Below are positions 1 to 10,020 of a DNA stretch of 64,000 bases, piece by piece. Positions within the stretch are counted from its first letter, which is position 1. Each line of letters starts with the position of its first letter. The position numbers and the translations under genes are program-made. Source of the stretch: Rhizophagus irregularis (taxonomy: Eukaryota; Glomeromycota; Glomeromycetes; Glomerales; Glomeraceae); contig NC_089442.1 in the NCBI RefSeq assembly GCF_026210795.1, positions 4,430,501-4,494,500 on the forward strand, given 5' to 3'. Below the pieces are notes generated by a model. That model saw only the letters and a list, made by a program, of their open reading frames with translations, did no database searches and was not told where the DNA came from.

Positions 1-8
1 AGGACATA

Positions 9-97
9 TTAAACATCAAAAATCATTTGAAGAATTGAAGGTTCAAGGGGATTAATTGCTGAAGAAAATTCTGATGGATCGCGTCGAACAATTATGA
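9..97 (-). CDS. candidate 3'-terminal exon of a minus-strand gene
   Basis: Reading the minus strand, a poly-pyrimidine stretch ending in TTTATTGTAG stops at 98-99. It is followed by an open frame (first two bases complete a codon) that ends in TAA at 9-11. It encodes 28 residues with ordinary-looking composition, including VRRDPSEFSSAINPLEPS. The array of mini-exon-like repeats lies immediately upstream on the same strand (133-968). The nearest unit, 133-170, would leave one base in its best frame, which joins correctly to this exon. No domain is recognised. The upstream exons and the start are not resolved, so this is only a partial model. It could also be a chance open stretch. Confidence 0.35.
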
Positions 98-985
98 CTA
101 CAATAAACTCTCCCCCACCCCCTTTAACCTACCCTTTTCGCAAGAGAATTCCAAGTCCGAATGCAAGTTCCTAAAGAAAAAAAGAAAAAAGAATATCAGT
201 GACATTCCTACAGCAAACCTCCCTTCCCTCACACCTTTTAACTTACCCTTGCAAGAGAATTCCAAGTCCGAATGCCAGTACCTAAAGAAAAAAAAAGGAA
301 CGTTAGTGACGTTCCTATAACAAAAGAAACCCATATATTTAACCTACTCTTTCACGAATTCAAGTCCGAGTGACGGTTCCTAAAGTATTTCTGTAAAAAA
401 ATATTTTTTTTAAATAATTAAAGACCGAAACGAGTTGAGTCAACCTGGGTCAGTTTTCTTAATAGTAGCTTGTTCAGTATCCTACAAAAAGAAAAGAATC
501 GTTAGAACGTTCTTAATTAATAAACACATTCGCACACTCCCATTTACCTCTATTCTTGATCATCACCGTTCTAAAAGAACGGACCATTCCTAAAGAATAA
601 GAATAAGTAAGTGAAGAAAAAAGAAAAATAAAGAAAAAAAAACGAAAATATACCTTCCGCAACTTCCTGCATTCTTAGAAATCCACTGAAATCGCCGTTC
701 TGAAATCGCGAAAGAAGAGACCGTTCCTAAAGAAATAAGAATATATAAAGTAAGTAAGAAAATGAAAAAAATGAAAAATCATAAAATCAAAAAAAATGAA
801 AAATATACTAACCTTCCCGTACCTCTTGGAAGTCCACTTAACTCGCCGTTTCAAAAGAGACAGTTCCTAAAGAAATAAATAAAGTAAGTAAAGGAAAAAA
901 ACCGAAAAAAATAAAATATACTAAACCTTCCTCCAAATCGCCGTTCTGAAAGAACCGTTCAGTCCGTTCTTGAAGAAACTAAAAA
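98..985 (-). repeat. tandem array of mini-exon-like units
   Basis: The minus strand shows successive units. Each consists of an acceptor-like TTCTTTAG, a 32-73 bp block usually starting GAAC, a donor-like GTAAGT, GTAGGT, GTTAGT, GTAAAT or GTATAT, and 60-86 bp of AT-rich spacer. Exon-like blocks lie at about 927-968, 813-866, 654-726, 548-589, 348-379, 247-281 and 133-170. The blocks at 133-170 and 247-281 are nearly identical and share the reading HSDLEFSC. The block at 348-379 is a decayed version with a one-base loss. The blocks at 654-726 and 927-968 share FQNGD in one frame. Lengths are not multiples of three, so joining all blocks would break frame. Either one block is used per transcript or the array is decaying. 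Confidence 0.55.
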
Positions 986-2982
986 AAAAAGATCAGATAA
1001 TCAAACTGGATTCGAGTCGATCTTTTCCCGATTCTGAATCAATTTTTTTTTGAGGCGAAATTTAATGAAACAGTCTATTAAAGACTGGAAAAAATTTTTT
1101 TATTTTATTTTTTTAACAAAATGGTCTGTTAAAGATGTGATTAGCCGTAATTTAATACAAACTAATAGCTATACCATACCGATAACCGATTAAATTGATA
1201 TTCCTAATTTATTCTAATGATCTAATGATTTGTGGCACGACTTTTTGATAAATGATCAATTATGTTCGTGTAATATCTATTTCTCCATCAGACCGCTCAA
1301 CCAAAAAAAAAAACCCGTTGCTGTTCACGTGATTGCCGCATCGCGGTGGAAGAAAAAAAATAAACTGGCAACCAATGATTCATTTTTTTCACCTACAGTA
1401 TAGTAAATTGAAAGAATCAGGAAAGAACAAATAAATCTAACCAACAACATTTTTTTATTATTTTATAGCAAAATTTAGTGAAATATATCACCTTTATGGG
1501 TTCTTGATCTTATAGTTTGTAGATTGTAAAAGTTTAAAGGTTAAACACTCAAAAATACAAGTTAGTATTATTTGATAATATTTAATGAGTATTAACTATT
1601 ATCAATTTTTAATTATATTCCTTATTATAGGATTTATTGGTAAACAGAAATAAATAATGTTTAAAACTTTTAAAGAATTATTTTATTTTCATGTAGTTTT
1701 TAATAATAACTAATAACTTTGTCTTTTTTTTGTAATTTATTTTGAATAATTTTTAATTTATAATATAATCACAATTAATATTATTCTATTTAATAAGGAT
1801 TAGTTGTAAAATTGTAAATAAATTATTTATACTTTGCTTTATTGTTAAAGTGGGCAAAGCTTCCTATACGGAATATGGTAACTTTTTAATAATAATTCGT
1901 TTGCTGACTAAACGGTAGACGTTGAGCATAAGAGGATCGTATACGTGACATAAATCACATAATTTGACGGGCTATCCAATAAATTTATTATTATGCTAGA
2001 ACATAGTGTGACTAAAGGTTGTTTAGTTTCAAAAGGGAAGATATTTTTTTGTTTCAACGGTCAATATCCAAATTTATTTTTAAATGATCTAAAACTTAAA
2101 AGATTTGTTAAATCAGTACGGATTGTAATTCAGTAGATTCTTCAAAATACTTTTCAACAAAAAAAGATTTTAAGAATTTTCAGCACTTACAGCATCTGCA
2201 GGAGAAAGATAAAATTTTAATTTTTTTTTAATAAATGCAGAAATAGTAATAATTTGAAATTATATTAAATAATTCCGTTTAAGAAAAATATTAATATTAC
2301 AAAAGTGAAAATTCGTTTCCTTTCAAGAGAAATCGATAAGTTTTTTAGAAAATAAATTTCACCTTCATTAAAAATAAACATTTTTATTCTAGTAAAGTAC
2401 TTTCTGGAGTTAGTTTATATTACGATATAAAATACCAAAAAGCTGAGTAACCAATCAACTACAATGCAAGAAGTTCTCATGTAAACGTATTATAGACAAG
2501 CAATTGTTGCAATGATCTTTACGATACGATTAAAATTTCTCGTTTACCTAACTTAGGTTTCTTTACAAGAAAAATTGTTACGTATTATTCCTACGAGGTA
2601 AAGTCCAATTATGATTAAAAATCAACTTTTTTTCTTCATAATCTATGATATTCGTCTTAAATCTTTTTAAACGCATGAATGGATTAGACATTAGTTCCCA
2701 TAATTATACAGCTGTGCTTATCCCCGAATTTGAAAGAAATCTATATTAAAATTTATGTAGAATTAATAATATCACGTTACAATTCCCTAGTAATAAGCAT
2801 ATTGACATTTCGAAGAGGACTTAGAATTATCTAAATAACCGATTAATTTAACATTATCTTAGATAATACTGAAAGATATAAAAAAACTTTTTTTTTTTAA
2901 GAAAAAAAAATTTTTTTGAACAGTTAATATCTGATTAATCCGGCCAATCCGGTCAAAACTATCCGAACATTTTGAAACTTAC
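986..2982. other. AT-rich spacer, no gene seen
   Basis: Long A/T stretches with many stops in all frames. There is a CACGTG site near 1328, and 1012-1023 resembles the TCGAGTCGA sequence at 3644-3652. It may contain introns or lost exons of the minus-strand gene suggested by the arrays on both sides, but none can be supported. Confidence 0.5.
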
Positions 2983-3262
2983 TGATTAAAATCTTCAATC
3001 CAAGAAAGCAAGAACTGATGCTGATACCTACAAAAAAAGAAAAAAAAAATTAATAAGAATTTCTTAAAAAAAAAATATTTAAAAAAAGTAGTTTCAAAAC
3101 TCTCGTTTCAAAACTTACCGATCCAAAGCTAAATAACCGAAAGCCGACACCTACAAAAAAAATAAAAAAGTTTAAATAAAATTTTAAAAAAATTCATTTA
3201 AAAAAAGTTTCGAAGAACGCTTCAAAACTTACCAATCCAAACCTGAGGACTGATATCAATAC
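2983..3262 (-). repeat. second mini-exon-like tandem array (3 units)
   Basis: On the minus strand three exon-like blocks lie at 3233-3262 (30 bp), 3119-3150 (32 bp) and 2983-3027 (45 bp). Each is preceded by a T-tract ending in GTAG and followed by GTAAGTTT. The two spacers (3151-3232 and 3028-3118) are AT-rich and begin with the same GTAAGTTTTGAA. The blocks are related: all begin GTRT and share a TTGGATYG motif near their 3' part. The pattern matches duplication of an exon together with its flanking intron. No protein domain can be named. Confidence 0.55.
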
Positions 3263-4205
3263 CTACAAAATGAACGTTTAATAACGTTTTGTTAAATAAA
3301 GATATAAAAAAAAAATCTGGTTTTTTTTATAATTGTATGAGATACATTAATGAATGACACTATATTCTTAATTAAATATTTATAACTTTTCTGCCTTACG
3401 GAGAGGTGCAGATGTTAAAAAGAGAATTTTTAATGAAATATTAGTAATTCATGGGAGATTACAGAGATTTTCTAGCAATCTCCACGAAATAATTGTGTAA
3501 TTCCCAGGAATGTATCACAACTTTAGAAAGGTCTATTTCGGCAAGTGAAGTGAAATTTCTCATAAACCCTACTATAACTTTATAAGACTTTGCAATAGCA
3601 TATAATGTTGTCCGTAGGGATGGAATCGGTTCAAAATGAGTCGACTCGAGTCGATTCTGGAACCGATCTTAAATTTAAAAGATTCTAGATCTCTTGGGCT
3701 TAAAACTACTTTTAATCATAAAAACCGTTCGAAGTTCGAACCGATTTCGAACCGACACACCAACTATCATTTGAGGCCAATCAAAATTTTTCTGGTTGAT
3801 CATCATCACGTCTTAATTAGCTCACACAACATATCACGTGATGAATAATCCTTTAGTCATTGTACAATGATCTTTTTGGAAAATACTCTTGCGATACTTG
3901 TACTTTAAGCAGTAAGAACAGTAAAAATTTAAATAACTCATTCGTGTTTCATATGTCAAATAAACAAAACATGATACATATTGTCATCATCTATCTGTAA
4001 TTCATGTTCGGATTATCCAGTTTTGAAGTATAATATGTTGACTTGTTGACTTATTAGTAGTGGTCTTCGAAATATTACGGTTACACACTTTATAATTGAT
4101 AATTTAACGAATAATTAATAGCTAATCTTATAAAACACCAAGCAATTCGAACATTCCTAATGGCTATACATTTTTTATCTCTTTACCATCAACAATTTAC
4201 TAAAT
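3263..4205. other. spacer with a small palindromic repeat at 3620-3760
   Basis: Mostly AT-rich sequence without a supported gene. Between about 3620 and 3760 there is a GC-richer patch built of TCGA-containing palindromes (for example GAGTCGACTCGAGTCGATTC, then several copies of TTCGAACCGA). It looks like a decayed fold-back or MITE-like element. The last 150 bp are presumably the promoter of the gene starting at 4206. Confidence 0.4.
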
Positions 4206-6702
4206 ATGAGTGTTCAATATTACAATTACACTAAAGGAAAAACTGTATTATCTCTCAAGATTCCTCAAGCAGTGCTTGATAATGAAAATCGTGCTCTTTC
4301 ACTCTTCATATGCCTGGATATTTCAGGTACTTCATATTTACTTTTTTTTTTTGCTTTATCTTTCTGTTCTCGTCGACTTTTGTTGATTTTTATTTTTTTC
4401 TTATATTAATCTAATTCGGTAATTATAGGTTCTATGTCAGGTTCGCCAATACGTCAAGCAAAAGATGCTATTTTACAGATTATGGGAGGATTAATAGAAA
4501 GAAAGGTTCTTGCTGAAAAAGATATTACATGTTTCTTTTTTCAGTCATTTTGTCAAGAGATTAGATTCAGAGATCATCCGGGCATGCTTTGGGCAAATGG
4601 CGGAATAAAAAGATACTTTGAGGATGTACGCTCTGGTGGAGGTAACTATGTCGTCATTAAATTTTAATCAATGTTTTAATGAATTTTCATTTAAACATTT
4701 TTTATATTTATGAATCTTAGGTACAAGTTTCTCAGCCGCTTTCAGTTCAATCATCGAAAATCTTGATAGAATTAATACCGATTTGGCCATTATCTTTTTT
4801 ACTGATGGTCAAGATACAGATACAAGAAATAACCTTGAATATGCAAAGACCGGGTTGAAAACTGCTTTAAAGGAAGCTTCATATTCTACCGAAGTTCATT
4901 CCATTGGATTCACAAATGAACATGATGCAAGTAAGTATTTATACTTGAGTATAATATTATAATCATCCATGTGATCACTTATTCAACTATTATTCTTATT
5001 TAATAGAGCTTCTTTCATGGTTAACAAAATGTGGTAGGAAGGAAGGTAACTTTCTGTATATTAGATCTTCTGATGAGATTGTAGATAAAATGAAGACAAC
5101 ACTACAGTTGTTGGAATCAAGTTATAAAACTTTGTATGTTAAAATTGGTGATGAAACCCCACAGCCTGCAAATTTTGATGATGAAGGTGTTGCAGTGCTT
5201 ATTCTCAACGATGATGCTTCCAATGTGGAGAATAAGGAAGTCAAAATCTTGAAAGATTTAAAAGAAGGCAAAGAGGATTACATATTCGAATCATTACCAA
5301 GTCAAATTCCTGCCAGTGATCCGATGTCAATACAATTAATAATTTTCCTTGTTCAACGTGAAATAATACGTTTAACGAATGAAATATCCAATTATGAAGA
5401 GGATGATGCTAGTAAAAGTGAGAGATTCAATCAAATTTTGGTCGAGGTAAATGCATATGAAGAACAATTAAATACTATTGCCTCAAAAAAATCGAGTATA
5501 AGTAGTGTTATTATTCAACAATGTTTGGATATCAAATCTACAGTTCTCAAGTTTAAGGATGTCTTATCTGAGTACGTAAAATTCCTTATATCTTATGTGA
5601 TTAAATATTAATACTTACCGCTTGTTTAAATTTTTTTTTAGAGGATTATTTGGTACTTTAACAAATGAAAAAATAGCCATAATTAATGATTTGGCATACC
5701 GTAATATTGTTCGACAAAAAATAACTAAAAGGTTGCGTAATATAAATGATATTATTGGCACTTTTCATTTCAAGGGCTAACAAATACCTTTTATATCCAA
5801 TATTAGGAAATTAATATCAAATCGATTTTGTGAAAAACTTTGTCAAGACTTTGCTACTTTCTATGAACAAAAAAAATTTTGTGATGTGACCATCGATGTC
5901 GGATCATGTCCAAATAAGAAATTTGAAGCACATGCATCTATTCTTTATGCACGTTCTACTTTTTTTCGTAAAATCTTGGATAAAGGAATACTCCACGTAA
6001 TTGAGATTTCTGGTATTTCATCAAAGACATTTGAGGTTTTGCTCAAGTGAGTTTACTTTTAATTGAATTAAGTTTTGTTGCTAATTTATTAATTTATTAT
6101 TAATTCGTTTTACGTCAATAAGATATATTTACAGTGGTTATATCTCCATGGATAATGAACCTTCGGAAATTTTTGATCTTCTTCTTGCAGCCATAAAATT
6201 TGACTTTGAAGAAGTTGTTAGCTATTTAGAATCGCAACTAATAAAACAACATCGTAAGTGGTTACATGAAAACTTTGAATTGGTACATCATACAAGTCAA
6301 CAACATGGAATTTTAGTGGATTTTTGCACCAATGCTACCATGAATATGTTGGAAAAGTTTTTATCAGATGATTTTTGTGAAATCAAAGAAGCAGTTTTGA
6401 TAGAACTACTTAAGAGTCACAAACTCAAGTTAGATGAAATTGAGATTTGGAATAGGATTCTCAAATGGGGATTGGCCAAACATCCTTCATTAAATCCAGA
6501 TCCTAAAGTTTGGTCCCCTAAAGAAGTTGAAGCATTTTCCATGACTCTTAAGAATATACTTCCGTTGATCCAGTTTTTCCAATTTTCTTCTGATCAGTTT
6601 ACTAAAAGTGTACGACCATACAGGAAGATTCTTTCGGAAGATCTATATGAGGAACTAATTAGTTATTACATGATTCCTGGATATAAACCAATGAAATTCT
6701 AG
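4206..6702 (+). CDS. von Willebrand A domain fused to BTB-BACK protein
   Basis: Seven exons give an open frame of 672 codons: 4206-4326, 4429-4641, 4721-4930, 5007-5571, 5642-5731, 5807-6046 and 6123-6702. Residues about 30-230 form a VWA domain with the full metal-ion site: DISGS at 38-42, T113 and D140 in FFTDG. A helical, charged middle section (about 230-400) follows. A BTB/POZ domain spans about 400-490, with CDVTIDVG and the typical end KYIYSGY. A BACK-like helical region runs to the end. VWA domains bind partners through a metal ion, and BTB-BACK proteins often recruit substrates to cullin-3 ligases, so a substrate adaptor role is a family-based inference. The join 5731/5807 uses a weak GTTGCG donor but a good CTAAC branch point and a TTAG acceptor. 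Without it the first gene would stop at 5778-5780 and the BTB part would lack any in-frame ATG. Confidence 0.8.
5732..5806 (+). other. intron that decides between fusion and two genes
   Basis: This 75-bp stretch starts GTTGCG, contains CTAAC at 5777-5781 (ideal fungal branch site, overlapping the in-frame TAA at 5778-5780) and ends TATTAG. Splicing it out removes the only stop between the VWA and BTB parts and keeps the frame. If retained, the VWA protein ends with HFKG. Alternative or regulated splicing here could yield a VWA-only product. Confidence 0.6.
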
Positions 6703-7740
6703 AAAATTATTTTCATTATTAGAAGTATAAAAAAATTTCTTTTGCACATAAAATTAAAATTATCTACAGATTTTTGTATGGTAATTTAAAATCTTAAAAA
6801 TTCTTACAATTTCATTTTATTTTGGTTTTATAAATTACATATTCATCATTACATATTACTGATATTAGTTTAAAATAAACATTAAACATATCCTTCATTG
6901 ATATATTACATACCTTATAATAAAAAAATTTTTTTTTTCGTATAAAATTTATAGAAAAGCAATGTTTTAAAAAATGAATGCATTTTTAATAAATAATATA
7001 ATATTAAATTAAAAAATTATAGATATTTTTTACAAGAAAGATAGTAGTAAATTAATATATTCTAATAATTATATTAAAATTACTATTAAAAAATTATAAT
7101 AGTAATTTTATTTTAAAATATACAGTCAGAACCTAGTGTTCCGAACGGATCTGATCTGATCTGATTATTTTTATAAAAATCAAATAAAAAACGTTAAAAA
7201 CCGTTTTTTATCGGTAAAATTCATAAATCAAAAACGTGTTTTGCAACATTTTTTTATATTAAAACACTTAAAAAAAAATGGGTTGCAACATTTTTTTATA
7301 TTATTATTGATAAAAAACATAGCGAAACATTTTTTTTTAATAACACCAATAGATCGTTATAGATATAATAAAATCTCCTTCGTACCTTATTTTAAATCAA
7401 AATCAAAAAGAACAAATTTGTTCTCTTCAGCTTCTGAATTTAATAATTTAAACTGGGAATCACAAAGTATTGCTATTTTTCTTTAAGCGAGTATAACTTT
7501 ATTCTTAAAAATATTCAACCAGATTACCAGAACACAAATGGAAAACACCTTCTACAGTAGCATTAAAAATAAAGGGAATTTATTGTTTTACAGTGTTGTT
7601 GTGGAAGTGATATGAGTTTAAAAAATCTAATCCAGAAACAAAAACGGCAAATGTATAAATTTGTTGAGTATCTCGCATTTGCATGGATTAAGAAAAAAAA
7701 ATAATAATTGTATAAGTATTTTTAGTTATCTTAAACATCT
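6703..7740. other. spacer with short direct repeats
   Basis: Downstream of the VWA-BTB gene the sequence is very AT-rich. A roughly 41-bp direct repeat carrying TTGCAACATTTTTTTATATT occurs at 7240 and 7282, with a third, shorter relative (CGAAACATTTTTT) near 7321. No supported gene. Confidence 0.4.
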
Positions 7741-10020
7741 AGAGGTCTGTCAGCGTTGTTTACCAACCTCCACCTCTTCACCTTAATGAAACAGAAAAAG
7801 AATGCCACAAAATTTTATTACAACTTCATGCTAATCCTTCACAGATAATATTATATGGGCTATGTAGCGAAACATTTAAATGGAAAAGTTATAATTAATA
7901 ATGTAAGGTTTTATTATCAAATCAAGATTTTTAATAAATATATGACATATATATATATATATATAAAGAAGTTTGTGGATAAACACAAAGCATAGGAAAT
8001 TAATATAGATGAATTTTTATCAAATAGTAAAGATAGTGAATAGAAGCAACTATATATTACAAACCAAGAAAAGTTAAATAATCGGTTTAGCGACAAAAAA
8101 TCAAAGAGATCTAGTTTGGAAATTTGGACATCAGCAGATTTTTACATCTGGATGGAAACATTCGGTATATCAAATAAAAAAAATTCTTTTATTTGTTACT
8201 TGTATTGGATGATCAAAAAAAGTAATTCCTAATAGGGTATTTATTATTTTCAGCGCTAGTAATAGTTATAATCATTTCAATATTAAAAGAATTAATACTA
8301 CGTTATAAAGATAAGAAAGAGATTGTGAATTTGTTTCATTTATTTCTTTTTTACGTTTGAAAAAAACTTTAACATGTAATAACAGATACAGAATATTTTT
8401 TAAAGGTATGTTTTGTGATTTAATTTATTTTTTTTCGCATAAAAATTTTGCATGACATTTCATGATTGTGAATACTAATTTATAGAATAATTTAATTCAA
8501 GAAAAAATAAATCCTAAAGCTATCAATAATTATTAAAGGTGCATTGGATTTTGTTTATTATATTCATGATTACTGGTGTGGAGATTTGGCTTCTAGATGG
8601 TGTACATATGAAAGAATTATTGCTGCCGATTTATTACAAGTGCCATTAGAACAAATTCCAAAAACAAATAATTGCCTTAAATCTTTTAACAGTGAATTAA
8701 GGGTTTGCCAATTACAGAAATATGAACATCTTTTACGGTTTGATATTTAAGTTATTTAAGTGTAATCTTAATTAAAAGTAGTACTCAAAATATACTTTCT
8801 AAAAAAAGAATTCAACTTGAAATCATTATGGTCAATTAGTATATTACACGCCAGATCCTAGTCGTGATGAAGCTGCCAAGCGGATTTGTGAAATAATTTA
8901 AGTAGAATTAATGGTTAAACCAATATATACATTATTCAATTATTCAATTACTTCCTAATATTACTTGTCAATGTATATATTTTTTATCTCGAGGTGGTGC
9001 ATGTAAATAAATTAGAAGCATCGATCATTTGGATTAATTGGTTGTGATTACAGCCACCTCATCCTAAATATTACTACGCTTTTGATTATCAAAATTTGCC
9101 ATATATATTTCGTTACTAACAAAGGATGAAGTAGTAAATACATAGGGAGTATATCAATATAATATTAAAATAAGTTAGATATAAAAATTAATTTTTATTA
9201 TTTATTTTAGAGTACATTTTCATCAAAATAATGAAATATCCCTATTACCATCACAAGATATTCTCCATAAATTCCTAAAACACCATCACTAATTCGCTTT
9301 ACCAATAGGTAATACTGATATATCTAATTCTGAACCAAAACGGGGTTTGATTGATCCTTGTTGACTTAAATTCGTAGTATTCATGTTTTTTAATCACATT
9401 TTTTCACTAATAATTATAATGACACGTGATCCGCATGATCCGATCCATACATCACTCATGTCATTATATAATATAATGTAAAGTAACGTAATTCTTTTAC
9501 TATCGAATTTTTTTTTTTACACGTTCTCTCTTTTTATCTGTGTCGAAATTATTTGGAGTTTTGGACTACATATGTTTCATAGTTATGAAACACCATTATT
9601 ACTATCACAACAACAAGGATTGATTCTCTCCATAATCCTGAAACATCAATACCTAATGATCATAAAAAAAACACTTAATAATCTCGAGATAGCACCATCT
9701 CATGATCCTAAAAAAACAACTTCGCCTATAAATTCATCATTAAATCATCACGCAGCAATCTGGAAACAAGAGCATATTACATTATCTACAAATTTACTTG
9801 CAAATTTAAATGAAATAGAATGAGAGTATAAAACGAATATCTGACAACGTACTTGATGAAATTGGAGAAAATACCAAACGCTTGAATGTAGAAATGAAAT
9901 CTATTTTAGAAAGAATAAGTAAAAATGAAGATATTAGAAAGTTAAGAGATATTTCAAATAAAATTTGGAAAGAACAAAATATTAAAGGCAAGAAAATATC
10001 CTTTGTCACCTTCAAAAAAA
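7741..10020 (+). pseudogene. relic MULE-type transposase
   Basis: Scattered short coding-like pieces in changing frames keep the order expected of a Mutator-like transposase. An N-terminal piece is at about 7765-7895 (LNETEKECHKILLQLHANPS). RDLVWKFGHQ lies near 8110. The best-preserved middle is at 8544-8750, with VYYIHDYWCGDLASRWCTYE and IPKTNNCLKSFNSEL. A YYTPDPSRDEAAKRIC piece lies near 8845-8900, and a SWIM-like zinc finger remnant (SRGGACK, then ASIIWINWL in a shifted frame) near 8990-9045. A low-complexity tail with a coiled-coil-like end (about 9572-10015) follows. Many stops and frameshifts separate the pieces, so it is inactive. The family call rests on recall of similar fungal MULE proteins. 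Terminal inverted repeats were not found. Confidence 0.65.

Noticed and set aside
98-334. 78-codon open frame on the minus strand
   Set aside because: It runs through two mini-exon-like blocks and the AT-rich intron-like sequence between them. Its poly-Phe stretches are poly-pyrimidine tracts, so it is not a protein gene as it stands.
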